64,000 nt of DNA from Thalassoglobus sp. JC818. GTDB lineage: Bacteria; Planctomycetota; Planctomycetia; Planctomycetales; Planctomycetaceae. Below the pieces are notes generated by a model. The model was not told the DNA's origin. It did no database searches and worked only from the letters and a program-made list of their open reading frames with translations. The number at the start of each line of letters is the position of its first letter. The stretch's first letter is position 1. Of the stretch, positions 18,651-27,906 are shown piece by piece. A program made the position numbers and the translations under genes. The DNA lies in NCBI RefSeq assembly GCF_040717535.1, contig NZ_JBFEFI010000001.1, positions 186,001 to 250,000 of the forward strand, given 5' to 3'.

Positions 18651-19973
18651 CTATCCTTGGGCGATCAATGACCTGAGAATCTCGCCAGAGGAAATCTGCA
18701 TCGGCCGCTTCAAACGATCATGCACCTCAGTCGTTGGATCAATTCCCATCTGGTGCCAGAACGTGGCCAATAAATCAGCCGGGCTGACGGGATTGCTCGC
18801 CACCTCAGCTCCTTTTGAATCACTTTCTCCGTGGACGATGCCCGGGCGAAACCCGCCGCCCGCGATCACCGTTGAATAGACATTCGGCCAGTGATCGCGA
18901 CCACCCAGATTGTTGATCATCGGCGTCCGACCGAACTCACCGGTGTTGACCACGAGTGTCGACTCCAACATGCCGCGTTCTTTTAAATCCTCGACTAAAG
19001 CAGCGAAGCCCTGATCCATCGGAGGCACGATGTGATTGTACCGGTTTTCGAGATCTCCGTGCGTATCCCACTTCTGATTGAATTCATTAAACGAGACGAA
19101 CTGAACTCCCGCTTCAACGAGTCGTCTGGCCATCAAGAGTGACTGTCCCAAACGATTTCGTCCGTAGCGATCACGCATCTCGTCTGATTCATTGCTCAAG
19201 TCAAGCGCTTGCCGGACTTTGCCGTCGACGACAAGTTCGAGTGCCGACTGTCTCAGATGATCGTGACGCGTGGCGACATCTGCATCGAGGATTCGCGCAG
19301 CCGATTCAAGTTGCTCCGTTAGCGACAATCGCTTGCGAAGTCGCGGAGGAGTGAGGCCATCGGGAATGGACAACGACAGCGGTTGATAGTTTGGCGATGC
19401 GGGATCACCTTCGATCACAAATGGATCGTGCAGGCTTCCCAGAAACCCGCCGTATTGTCCGGGCATTCGATTCGAGGGACCGGGAATACTGAGCCAGTTA
19501 GGAAGGGAAACACTTCTCGGCACGCTGTGCTGTCCGGGAAACAGATAGTTCAAAATGGCACCTGGCCCCGGAAAGTCATCTCCGTGTGCTTCACGATCCC
19601 GGTCTTGCTGATTCTCAGAGCCGGTCAGCGAGATATAAGTCCCAGCGATGTGGTTTGTGAACTTGTGAGTCATCGAACGGATGATGCAAAGCTGATCCGC
19701 AATTCGGGCGGAGTATGGCATCAGCTCTCCGAATCGCGTGCCCGGAAGGCTTGTTTCGATCGACTGAAACGGACCGCGAATTTCGGAGACGGCGTGTGGC
19801 TTCGGATCAAACAGATCGATGTGGCTCGCCCCGCCCTGAAGATGCATGAAAATACAGCTTCGACGATGAGCAGCAGCCTCCTGTCCGGCGATCGCAGGTA
19901 GCGACTTCCCGAGCAGCCCGATTGCCCCAATCTGCAGGACAGTTCGTCGGGCCAATGGAATTCCATCAGTCAT
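18651..19973 (-). CDS. DUF1501 domain protein
   Basis: This 440-residue protein begins MTDGIPLARRTVLQIGAIGLLG, a twin-arginine-like export signal (RR followed by a hydrophobic stretch). The DUF1501 sequence CIFMHLQGGASHIDLFDPKP follows, and the sulfatase/alkaline-phosphatase-fold signature TGEFGRTPMINNLGGRDHWPN occurs near residue 345. DUF1501 proteins are abundant secreted planctomycete proteins usually encoded beside cytochrome-type DUF1549/DUF1553 or PVC-heme proteins; their reaction is unknown. The start at 19973 is preferred because a GGAG sequence lies nine bases ahead; the ATG at 19982 abuts that GGAG directly. It lies upstream of the multidomain heme protein and may share its transcript. 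Confidence 0.88.
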   Translation of the reverse strand: MTDGIPLARRTVLQIGAIGLLGKSLPAIAGQEAAAHRRSCIFMHLQGGASHIDLFDPKPHAVSEIRGPFQSIETSLPGTRFGELMPYSARIADQLCIIRSMTHKFTNHIAGTYISLTGSENQQDRDREAHGDDFPGPGAILNYLFPGQHSVPRSVSLPNWLSIPGPSNRMPGQYGGFLGSLHDPFVIEGDPASPNYQPLSLSIPDGLTPPRLRKRLSLTEQLESAARILDADVATRHDHLRQSALELVVDGKVRQALDLSNESDEMRDRYGRNRLGQSLLMARRLVEAGVQFVSFNEFNQKWDTHGDLENRYNHIVPPMDQGFAALVEDLKERGMLESTLVVNTGEFGRTPMINNLGGRDHWPNVYSTVIAGGGFRPGIVHGESDSKGAEVASNPVSPADLLATFWHQMGIDPTTEVHDRLKRPMQISSGEILRSLIAQG

Positions 19974-20175
19974 TGATCGCATCTCCGGAGGTCAAATTCT
20001 CAGGCGCAGTCTCAAACAGCCAACAACACAAACATCTGAGCACTCAAGTACGTCTCCTCCGTTGTAGTCGGTCGGGAAAGTTCTTGGCAAGCGCTTCCTC
20101 AAAATGGTCGCAACAATCGTGCACCGGAACGCGACCGGTTTTCGCATCGCGTATGTTCTCTCATTTGCAGAGGCG

Positions 20176-20181
20176 TATAAT
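20176..20181 (+). promoter_or_regulatory. possible -10 element for the DUF1338 gene
   Basis: A perfect TATAAT hexamer lies about 70 bp upstream of the DUF1338 start in a non-coding gap. No good TTGACA-like -35 was found at 16-18 bp spacing, so this is a weak candidate. Confidence 0.25.
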
Positions 20182-20251
20182 GTACGAGCAAGAAGACGAA
20201 CTTCGTTCACACACCGAGTTGAAACATCGCCGAACATAAAAGGTAACTCTC

Positions 20252-21064
20252 ATGGATCCGATCGATCGATTGTTCGACAAACTCTGGATCAACTTCTGCG
20301 AAATGAATCCGCAAGCCAGTGCAATTGTTGAGATGCTCACAAAGCGTGGCGAACGAATTGTGAACGACCATGTCGCTTTTCGAACGGTCAACGACCCTCG
20401 CGTGTCGATCGACGTTCTGGCTAAACCCTTTGTGGATGGTGGATACACAGCGAGAGGGGAGTACCAGTTTCCGCAGAAGAAGCTTTTCGCCCGTCACTAT
20501 GAACACCCGCTTCCGGATCGCCCGAAGGTCTTCATCAGCGAATTACTTCTCGAAGAGATGTCTTCACAGCTTCAAAGTACTGTGAAAGGGTTGCTGTCTG
20601 AGGGTGAAGAATTGATCTCGAAGTCACCGGAACTTTGTCTACTCGGACGGCCTTGGACAGTCACCAGCGAGCAGTACACAACGCTTTCAGAAGAGAGCGA
20701 GTACGCCGGTTGGCTCTCCGCATACGGGTACTGTGCGAACCACTTCACTGTGTTTGTGAATGCACTTGAGCACATTGGCAGCCTTGAAGAACTGAACACT
20801 CTCTTGAAAGAGCAGGGGTTCGAACTGAACTCAGAGGGAGGCGAAATCAAAGGTTCGCCTGCCGATTTCCTCGAACAGTCATCAACTCTCGCCTCGATGA
20901 TCGATGTCAACTTCGCCGACGGACCACTTCGGATTCCGGGCTGTTACTATGAGTTCGCGAAACGGTATCCAACCGCCGACGGAACTCTCTTCAGCGGTTT
21001 TGTCGCTAAGAGTGCGGACAAGATCTTTCAAAGCACAGACCGCAGAAACTCAGCAGACTCATGA
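20252..21064 (+). CDS. DUF1338 protein, possible 2-oxoadipate dioxygenase/decarboxylase family
   Basis: This 270-residue protein matches the DUF1338 family. The metal-ligand candidates are His40 in VNDHVAFRTV, Glu in VFISELLLEE, and the later NHFTVFVNALEH segment. A characterised family member (HglS of Pseudomonas) is an iron-dependent enzyme converting 2-oxoadipate to D-2-hydroxyglutarate in lysine breakdown. This version is shorter than the Pseudomonas protein, so the same reaction is only a hypothesis. An AAAGGT Shine-Dalgarno precedes the ATG. It ends 13 bp from the end of the convergent arginine-catabolism operon. Both concern amino-acid degradation, but they are transcribed towards each other. 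Confidence 0.82.
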   Translation: MDPIDRLFDKLWINFCEMNPQASAIVEMLTKRGERIVNDHVAFRTVNDPRVSIDVLAKPFVDGGYTARGEYQFPQKKLFARHYEHPLPDRPKVFISELLLEEMSSQLQSTVKGLLSEGEELISKSPELCLLGRPWTVTSEQYTTLSEESEYAGWLSAYGYCANHFTVFVNALEHIGSLEELNTLLKEQGFELNSEGGEIKGSPADFLEQSSTLASMIDVNFADGPLRIPGCYYEFAKRYPTADGTLFSGFVAKSADKIFQSTDRRNSADS

Positions 21065-21077
21065 CACGCTGAGAACT

Positions 21078-22412
21078 CTATTTCTGAAATAAATAGATCT
21101 GTCCCAGGTCGAGAATTTCCGTCAGCTCATCGAGCGCAACCTTCACTTCTTCAACCAGTCTGATGTCTGCGAGATCCGGGAGAGTCAGCTCGTCTCGATA
21201 GTGCCGATTCACCCACTCTTCAAGTGTCGCTGCCAACTCAGGAGTTAGAAGAATTGACGAACTCATTGCCTGCAATTCTCGTTCGGTTAGAACCACACGC
21301 AATCGAAGACACGCTGGACCGCCTCCATTTTGCATGCTTTGGCGGAGGTCAACGAATTCGATCCGCAATTTCAAATCCGAGTCCTGCTGAAGTTCTTCCA
21401 ACACCCTCATGACCGCTGAAGATTGCCGACACTCTTCGGGACAGAGAAGTAACATCTCCCCCGTTTTCAGCGACACGATTTGACTATTGAAGAGATAGCT
21501 CCGAACAGTCTCCTCAAGCGAAAGTTGATCTTCCGACACCTGGACGACTCGCAAGCTCGGCAGATGTGATTTCCACTGATCGATGAGCCTGGGCTGGTCG
21601 ACGAAGGCTGCCGAGTGGCACAGCAGCAGGTTTTCATTCGCAACTGCGATGACATCATTATGAAAGACTCCAGCGTCAATCGCACGAGGTGTCTGCTGCA
21701 CCACACTCACCCGATCCGGATTGAGGAGGTGGTTATGTGCGATCGCATCACAGGCTGCTCGTGTCTGCCTTGCAGGAAACTTCTTCGGAAGCTGTGATCC
21801 TGGGCTGCGACCATAGACAAACACTTCGAGACCGGGCTGTCCGTACGCGCTCACCATTCGCATCTGATTGGCAGCCCCTTCATCCGAGAACTTATCCGTC
21901 GCCGGGAGTGGATCGTGGATCACGAAGTGTTTTGAGTCGTCAAATATTCTCCTGAAGACAGCGGTCGTGAATTCGGTCTCCAGTCGTCGATGCGGAGTGC
22001 TTTGCAGATTCGCGGGTGTGAAGTGAACGCGACCGTCCTGGGTGTCGGCACTCGGAGAAACCGTCGCTGCGTTTGCAGTCCACATCGCCGATGCGCTGGA
22101 AACAATCGAAAGACGATCGGGATGCTCCGACAGTGATTGAGCAAGGACGTCTTCATCCGTCCCTTCCAGTCCGAACGCTCTTAAAGCGTCGATATCAGGG
22201 CGAAAGTGCGGAGGCAACACACCTTGAGGAATGGAAAGTGCCGCAAGCCGCTTCATCTTGCGGAGGCCTTCCAGCGCAGCTTGCTTCGGATAGGAAACCT
22301 GATATCGGTGACTCTGCGAAGCGATATTTCCCGGAGCAAGTCCCCCATAATGATGAGTGGGTCCCACGAGCCCGTCGAGATTCAATTCGACCGCTGCGGC
22401 TGACTCATTCAC
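21078..22412 (-). CDS. astB: N-succinylarginine dihydrolase
   Basis: This 444-residue protein, close to the 447 of E. coli AstB, starts ELNLDGLVGPTHHYGGLAPGN, the family's typical N-terminus. The catalytic Cys lies in NGGGPACLRLRVVL and a catalytic His in FHNDVIAVANEN. It hydrolyses N2-succinylarginine to N2-succinylornithine, CO2 and two ammonia, step 2 of the arginine succinyltransferase pathway, in the cytoplasm. It starts with GTG that overlaps the astD stop in a GTGA arrangement, a sign of translational coupling. It is the last gene of the operon. Confidence 0.96.
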   Translation of the reverse strand: MNESAAAVELNLDGLVGPTHHYGGLAPGNIASQSHRYQVSYPKQAALEGLRKMKRLAALSIPQGVLPPHFRPDIDALRAFGLEGTDEDVLAQSLSEHPDRLSIVSSASAMWTANAATVSPSADTQDGRVHFTPANLQSTPHRRLETEFTTAVFRRIFDDSKHFVIHDPLPATDKFSDEGAANQMRMVSAYGQPGLEVFVYGRSPGSQLPKKFPARQTRAACDAIAHNHLLNPDRVSVVQQTPRAIDAGVFHNDVIAVANENLLLCHSAAFVDQPRLIDQWKSHLPSLRVVQVSEDQLSLEETVRSYLFNSQIVSLKTGEMLLLCPEECRQSSAVMRVLEELQQDSDLKLRIEFVDLRQSMQNGGGPACLRLRVVLTERELQAMSSSILLTPELAATLEEWVNRHYRDELTLPDLADIRLVEEVKVALDELTEILDLGQIYLFQK

Positions 22413-23875
22413 AATTGGACTCCAGGCAAAAGTTGATCGGGAAGTTCAAGATTTGGAGCGGAAAGAGACGCAACCGGGATGTTGCAGGAATCAACCATGA
22501 AGAACCCCGCAGGCCGGTGATTGCCGCTCAGCCCAACTCCACCGAATGGAAGTCGACCACTCGCTCCGGTTGTCGGCCGGTTCCAGTTCACAAGCCCAGC
22601 CCGGATTCTCCGCTGGAACACTTCAAACCGGGACTCATCTTCGGAGATCAGTCCCGCGACCAGTCCAAAATGAGTTCGATTAGCCTCGACAATTGCGTCA
22701 TCAAACGATTTCGTTTGAACCACTTGCAGCAATGGGCCGAAGATCTCTTCATCGGGACGTTCGGCGATGTCGGTGACGTCGATCACCCCCGGCGAAATGA
22801 ATGCCGGTCCGTCAGAGAGTCGACGTGCTTCAACCAAGATTTTCCCGCCGAGTGAGCTCAAATGATTTTGCTGCTGAAGCACTCGATCGACAGAGGAAGA
22901 AGAGACGAGCGGCCCCATAAACGGTTCCGGTTCCCCTCCGGGTGATCCAACGCTCAAAGTTGGAACAACCTCGATCAATCTCTTAAGTACATCCTGATTT
23001 CCTTCAGGAAGAATCAGGCGACGTGCACAAGTACATCGCTGTCCAGAAGTGATGAAAGCCGATTGGATGACCGTGTAGACAGCAGCATCAATGTCATCGA
23101 CTCGATCAATGATTAGAGCATTGTTTCCACCGAGTTCGAGTGCCAGCAGCACCTCCGGACGAGCTGCAAGTGCCTTCGAAATTGCGATTCCAGCAGGCAC
23201 ACTTCCCGTGAAGAGAACGCCATCGATCTTCGGATGATCGACGATGGCGATACCGGTCTCTTTGGCACCCTGCACAAGATTCAGTACTCCCGGTGGAAGG
23301 CCGGCAGCTTCCCAGAGTTCAAACGTCTTTTGCGCAACAAGGGGTGTTAATTCGCTCGGTTTGAAAACGACGGTATTCCCCGCGAGCAGTGCCGGGACGA
23401 TGTGTCCGTTGCTGATGTGTCCGGGAAAATTGAACGGGCCAAAAACAGCCATCACGCCGTGAGGCATATACCACGTTTTCGCGGAACCAAATTTTTGCGG
23501 CAATTCAATCGGGCTTCGCCGCTCATTCAACGCGTCGATGGTCGTCGGGATCTTCGCGATCATCGCCTGAACTTCAGTCTGCGACTCCCAGTAAGGTTTA
23601 CCAACTTCTTCGCTGATCGCCCGCGAAAGTGAATCCTTGTTCTGTTCCAGCTGCGACTGGAAGGCATCAAGAATCTCGATCCGTTTTTCGAGTGGTGTCT
23701 TTGCCCATTTTTCTGAAGCGTTCTTAGCTGCCTGCATTGCGGAATCGACATCCACTGTGGTTGACTGATAACCGCTCCAAAGCACTTCGCCGGTTGCTGG
23801 ATTTACAGATGAAAAACTCTCTCCCGATCCAGCGGTCCAGCGTCCGTCAATCCAGTTCTTTCCCTCATGAGTCAT
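22409..23875 (-). CDS. astD: N-succinylglutamate-5-semialdehyde dehydrogenase
   Basis: This 488-residue aldehyde dehydrogenase has the NAD-site element PFNFPGHISNGHIVPALLAG, the catalytic Glu in ALELGGNNALI and the catalytic Cys in FITSGQRCTCARR. It oxidises N-succinylglutamate semialdehyde to N-succinylglutamate with NAD. The assignment as AstD, rather than a general aldehyde dehydrogenase, rests on the close fit to AstD sequences and its place between astA and astB. The start at 23875 (MTHEGKNW) has an AAGGTGA Shine-Dalgarno. A GTG at 23905 would overlap astA. The gap to astA is 7 bp. Confidence 0.95.
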   Translation of the reverse strand: MTHEGKNWIDGRWTAGSGESFSSVNPATGEVLWSGYQSTTVDVDSAMQAAKNASEKWAKTPLEKRIEILDAFQSQLEQNKDSLSRAISEEVGKPYWESQTEVQAMIAKIPTTIDALNERRSPIELPQKFGSAKTWYMPHGVMAVFGPFNFPGHISNGHIVPALLAGNTVVFKPSELTPLVAQKTFELWEAAGLPPGVLNLVQGAKETGIAIVDHPKIDGVLFTGSVPAGIAISKALAARPEVLLALELGGNNALIIDRVDDIDAAVYTVIQSAFITSGQRCTCARRLILPEGNQDVLKRLIEVVPTLSVGSPGGEPEPFMGPLVSSSSVDRVLQQQNHLSSLGGKILVEARRLSDGPAFISPGVIDVTDIAERPDEEIFGPLLQVVQTKSFDDAIVEANRTHFGLVAGLISEDESRFEVFQRRIRAGLVNWNRPTTGASGRLPFGGVGLSGNHRPAGFFMVDSCNIPVASLSAPNLELPDQLLPGVQL

Positions 23876-23882
23876 CGTCGAT

Positions 23883-24947
23883 TCACCTTCCCGAATTGGA
23901 GTCACGCAAGTTCCACGGTTGGCTCAAAGCACCCTTGGGAGCGACGTGTCGTACGATGCTTCCAACTTCGATCTGCAGCGTTTCTGCTGTCGTCCGTTCG
24001 AGAATCACTCCTTCCGGGTTGGTCTCGATTGAAGCCATCGTCGCTCGAAAATCTTGCGATGAATTACTGACGATCCGCTGTTCTCCGCCCTCGATGCTAT
24101 CAACGAGGTCAATCACGCAAGCACCTCGACTATCACGGACAGCTCGGATCGTTTCCACATTCGCTTCAAGAATTGGCCCCGCTTCAAAAATGTCGATCAT
24201 TTGATTGAACCGAAACCCTTCCGACTCCAACAGCTTGCGGGCTGGGACGGTGTTCTCGTGAACTTCACCAATGACAGCTTGAGCCTCTTGCGGAAGAAGA
24301 GTGATGTAGATCGGATGGACCGGCATCAGGTCACCGATGAACTCTTTGTTCACGATGCTCAGATAGTCAGCTTTGGGGAAGTCCAGATCGAAGAAGTGTT
24401 TCCCAATGGCATCCCAGAACGGACTTTGTCCCTGATCGTTAATGACACCGCGCATTTCGGCGATCACCTGTGCATCGAACAAGTGAGGAAACTGCGCAAT
24501 CATGAGAAATCTAGAGAGCGAGAGTAGTCGCCCATTCCCGCCGTGCCGATAGTCTGGATGGAGAAACAAGCTACCGATTTCACACGGGCCATCGTGCTCC
24601 GCAACCAGATGCAGTACGGGAACTTCCTTCCGAATCTGAAGCATCGTCGATTCGTGAATACTCGTTTCGATGCGATAAGCATAAAACGGCTCGAACCCGC
24701 CGACTTTCGACAGAATCCCCGATGTTCCAATCACCTTGGAGTTCGAAGTGTCTTCAAGGACGAGAAGATATGATTGCCCACGCGGAGTTCCCGAGGGAAT
24801 ATTCGCAAACGACTGAACAGATTCACGGACTCGTTTTTCGAGGAGTGCCTGATCCCGAGGGAGTGTCGTCAGTCCGAACGAGGTCAGATCTGCCAGGGCT
24901 GCCAGATCATCGAGATCGTCGAGTTCGACGGGACGGATGACAAACAT
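23883..24947 (-). CDS. astA: arginine N-succinyltransferase
   Basis: This 354-residue GNAT-fold enzyme begins MFVIRPVELDDLDDLAALA and carries the family landmarks EIGSLFLHPDYRHGGNGRLLS (acetyl/succinyl-CoA binding region) and FWDAIGKHFFDLDFPKADYLS. It transfers succinate from succinyl-CoA to the alpha-amino group of arginine, the entry step of the AST pathway. A strong GGAGGGG Shine-Dalgarno precedes the ATG. It is followed after 7 bp by astD. Upstream is a 278-bp gap before the aminotransferase gene, so a separate promoter may exist there. Confidence 0.96.
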   Translation of the reverse strand: MFVIRPVELDDLDDLAALADLTSFGLTTLPRDQALLEKRVRESVQSFANIPSGTPRGQSYLLVLEDTSNSKVIGTSGILSKVGGFEPFYAYRIETSIHESTMLQIRKEVPVLHLVAEHDGPCEIGSLFLHPDYRHGGNGRLLSLSRFLMIAQFPHLFDAQVIAEMRGVINDQGQSPFWDAIGKHFFDLDFPKADYLSIVNKEFIGDLMPVHPIYITLLPQEAQAVIGEVHENTVPARKLLESEGFRFNQMIDIFEAGPILEANVETIRAVRDSRGACVIDLVDSIEGGEQRIVSNSSQDFRATMASIETNPEGVILERTTAETLQIEVGSIVRHVAPKGALSQPWNLRDSNSGR

Positions 24948-25225
24948 AATTCCCCTCCGCTTTTAACGACGCATTCGATTTCAAGCTGCAACGAGTGCAA
25001 GAGAGTTCTCCACAACGAAACAGACTCCCCAACTTTCTACGCACGCCCCAGCCCAAAGATCTCGGAAATTTCGCAGCCCAATTCGGGGCCAAAAATTCCC
25101 AAAATGCCGACTTGACTGAAGACAGCATCCCGAATTTTCATCATTCATACAGAGACTGTTTGCTTGAGACGATTTCTGTCGCTCGAACGCAAGCAGCCCG
25201 CAAGGGGCAAAGTGAACTTCCGAAA

Positions 25226-26617
25226 TCACCCCATCTCGGTGAGCACATCTCCAATGATTTCACAGACTTGTTGAATCTGCTCATCGGTAATGGTTAATAG
25301 CGGCGGAAGCATTCGCACGCGGGTCGGTTGCTGACCGGCAGGAAATGCGATGACTCCAGCCTGAAAGAGTTTGTCCAGAAATTCCTTCGTTCGTTCAGGA
25401 CTGCCATCAAAGACAGAGAAAGCGATCATCCCTCCGCATCCCCAAGGACCATTGATCCACTTGCGATGTTTGGAATGCAGCTTGTTGAGATGCTTGGCAA
25501 AGAGATCGTGAATTTGCATCGTTCGGCCATCGGAGCCGAGATAGTTCTTCTCGCGAAATTCGTTGATGATGTAACGAGCTGCGTAGATCGATGATGTCGC
25601 TCCGGTGAATGTCTGACTGACGAGTCCCGGTCGCGGTTTGAAGTCTTCAGTGAATAACGTGGCGCAGACTTGACTCATCTTCCCAATCGAAACAACGTCG
25701 GCATATTCATCAAGTTCGAGATGCTGAAACGCAAAGAGTCTCGACGTTCGACCAAACGTCTGAACTTCATCAAAGAAAATCGGGACATCGTGATCGCGAA
25801 GATGATCGATCAGCGTCAGGAAGAATTCGCGCGGAGCGGAGTAATAACCACCTTCTCCCTGAATCAATTCCAGACACATTCCGGCGTGTCGACCTGGGTA
25901 GCGAGCAAGCAGTAGTTTCAGTTCCGCGAGTGAACGTTCAGTGCTGCCCGATGGATCATTCTCATCATAGAACGGGATGTAATCGACGTTGATGTTCTGG
26001 GGGAGTCCATCACGGTTCTTGGGACGGTCGGTCAGTTGCGCGAGCGCCATGGTTCGACCGGCGAAACAGTTTTCGAAAGTCAGAATTCGATCTGCCGGGA
26101 ACTTCGCCTGAAACATCATCTTCAACGCGTTCTCATTGGCAGTGGCTCCACTCGTCGACAAAAAACAGTGGCGAATTCTCGAACCGCTCTCTCGCGCGAC
26201 GCCGACAATCTCGTTACACAACTTGAGAGACTCCAAATTCTGTTGAAGGTTTCCCTGCATCACAGAATCGGAGATGGCTGCCTGTACAAGCATGTCGATC
26301 AATTCGGGATTCGAATGCCCGGCAACATGCACACCGATTCCGGTGATCATGTCAAACTTGACGCTTCCGTCAGCAAGCTCAACCAGCGCCCCATTCCCGA
26401 AACCGCTTCCCAGGAACGGATAGTACAACGCACCTCCTCGCAAATGCCCGAAGTGTTTCAGCATCACTTCGTACTCAAGCTTGTTCTCGTCAACCGGTGG
26501 CGAAGGCGCAGTAATTTTCTGACGGTGTTCCGAAATCGCTTCTCGAATTAATTGTCGAGCCTTCAGAATTCGCTCATCGTGAAAACACGCGGCCGCTTGG
26601 GTTGTCGGATCAGGCAT
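25226..26617 (-). CDS. class-III PLP aminotransferase, probable succinylornithine transaminase role
   Basis: This 463-residue fold-type I PLP enzyme has the substrate/cofactor elements STSGATANENALKMM (phosphate cup), FFDEVQTFGR (Asp283 binding the pyridine nitrogen) and SIGKMSQ (Lys313 as the PLP lysine). It is clearly of the acetylornithine/ornithine/lysine aminotransferase class. Its location directly upstream of astA, on the same strand, suggests the AstC role: N2-succinylornithine plus 2-oxoglutarate to N-succinylglutamate semialdehyde plus glutamate. The sequence is divergent from textbook AstC/ArgD in the N-terminal 90 residues, so lysine-6-aminotransferase or another omega-aminotransferase activity is possible. 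Confidence 0.8.
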   Translation of the reverse strand: MPDPTTQAAACFHDERILKARQLIREAISEHRQKITAPSPPVDENKLEYEVMLKHFGHLRGGALYYPFLGSGFGNGALVELADGSVKFDMITGIGVHVAGHSNPELIDMLVQAAISDSVMQGNLQQNLESLKLCNEIVGVARESGSRIRHCFLSTSGATANENALKMMFQAKFPADRILTFENCFAGRTMALAQLTDRPKNRDGLPQNINVDYIPFYDENDPSGSTERSLAELKLLLARYPGRHAGMCLELIQGEGGYYSAPREFFLTLIDHLRDHDVPIFFDEVQTFGRTSRLFAFQHLELDEYADVVSIGKMSQVCATLFTEDFKPRPGLVSQTFTGATSSIYAARYIINEFREKNYLGSDGRTMQIHDLFAKHLNKLHSKHRKWINGPWGCGGMIAFSVFDGSPERTKEFLDKLFQAGVIAFPAGQQPTRVRMLPPLLTITDEQIQQVCEIIGDVLTEMG

Positions 26618-26664
26618 TTGAGTCGCTTTCTAATATGCAGTGAGCTGCGTCTTCGGTGTTGTGT

Positions 26665-27906
26665 TCAACTCGGCAGAGTGGGGCCAGGCCAAAGGTCTGA
26701 CCTGAATGTCCAATTGATGAGGGTGTGGGCAGTGAGTGTGGCTCGCTCCGTGAGGCTGTCTAAAATCATGAATTCGTCCGGGCTGTGAATTCCAACTCCA
26801 CAAACGCCGAGCGTGTCGACGTTGGGAACTCCCCAGCCAGCAAGTCGATTTCCATCGCAGACACCTCCGGTCGACCGCCAGTTCAAATCAATTTCCAGAT
26901 TTTTTGCAGTCTCGCGAATTTGATCGAAGAGGAACTGCCCACGCTCGTCGATCGTTTTGGGAGGAGTGTTGAACTCGCCGAATCGTTCGACATCGACTCC
27001 AAACTGCTGAGAAGCACTTCGCTGAAGCTCATCAATCGCGGATGCAATTTCACATTCATTCTCTGATTGAGAATAGCGCACATTGAGACGGAGGACCGCC
27101 ATCCGTGGAACCATGTTCAATGGTCCCCCTCCATCGATGCGAGCGATGTTCAGCGTCGTTCCTTCCCAGTTTCCATTCAGTTGGTGAATTCCCGAAGCAA
27201 GGAAAGCTGCCGCAGCGATGGCATTTCTTCCCTCTTCAAAGTGCCGGCCAGCATGAGCGGATACTCCGACGCACCGAATATGAAAATTTGCCGAACCTTT
27301 GCGGTGATGAGCAAGGCTTCCATCCGGAAGTGCAGGCTCAAACAGCAGCCCGACATGGTTGCGCCTGGCGGACTCTTCCAATAACCGTGCTGATCCCGGG
27401 GAGCCAATTTCTTCGTCGGGATTCAGAAGGACTTCCCAACCGAGTTCAGTGTTGCCCGTCGCTTTCACATGCCGCTCCAGTGCCTGAAGGGCAGTCAGCA
27501 TCACCGCGACACCACCTTTCGCGTCGGCAACACCCGGTCCGTAGAGATGGTCATCGTCGCGTCTGACAGTCTGGAATGAAGAGTCGATTCCGTAGACCGT
27601 ATCCATATGGATCACAAGCAAGACTCGACGCGGTGCGTGTGGTCGACAACGGACCGATAGTGCCGGGCCTAGCGCATGAGCGACCACTTCTCCTCGATTG
27701 TTGAGTTCTTCGACGGGATCAACGGGAATCAATTCAGGAGTGACTCCCAATTCGGCGAACTCATGCTGCATGAGATGAGCGACTGTTCCAACTCCGGATG
27801 AATTCATCGTCCCGGAATTGACAACTGCCCAGCGTTCGACGAGCCCGATCATACGGTCTCGTTGAGTTTCGATCCAACTTTTTGCAGAGGCCAGAGGGTC
27901 CATCAT
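26665..27906 (-). CDS. M20 family metallohydrolase, carboxypeptidase-G2-like; candidate AstE substitute
   Basis: This 413-residue protein has the M20 zinc ligands and catalytic residues in order: His100-x-Asp102 in VIHMDTVYG, Asp128 in GPGVADAKGG, and the Glu165-Glu166 pair in NPDEEIGS, with a dimerisation domain between. The HMDTVY and YGPGVADAKGG blocks resemble carboxypeptidase G2, which removes glutamate from N-acyl-glutamates. It is the first gene of the - strand set containing astA, astD, astB and an aminotransferase. No M14-type AstE is visible, so it may hydrolyse N-succinylglutamate to succinate and glutamate (inference). The gap to the aminotransferase is 47 bp. The start is ATG 27906 or the adjacent ATG 27903, preceded by AAGAGA. 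Confidence 0.85.
   Translation of the reverse strand: MMDPLASAKSWIETQRDRMIGLVERWAVVNSGTMNSSGVGTVAHLMQHEFAELGVTPELIPVDPVEELNNRGEVVAHALGPALSVRCRPHAPRRVLLVIHMDTVYGIDSSFQTVRRDDDHLYGPGVADAKGGVAVMLTALQALERHVKATGNTELGWEVLLNPDEEIGSPGSARLLEESARRNHVGLLFEPALPDGSLAHHRKGSANFHIRCVGVSAHAGRHFEEGRNAIAAAAFLASGIHQLNGNWEGTTLNIARIDGGGPLNMVPRMAVLRLNVRYSQSENECEIASAIDELQRSASQQFGVDVERFGEFNTPPKTIDERGQFLFDQIRETAKNLEIDLNWRSTGGVCDGNRLAGWGVPNVDTLGVCGVGIHSPDEFMILDSLTERATLTAHTLINWTFRSDLWPGPTLPS

Noticed and set aside
20031-20060. Match to the GAGCACTCAAG block as a third copy of the intergenic repeat
   Set aside because: Only 12 bases match exactly and the rest is weak, so it is not listed as a repeat.
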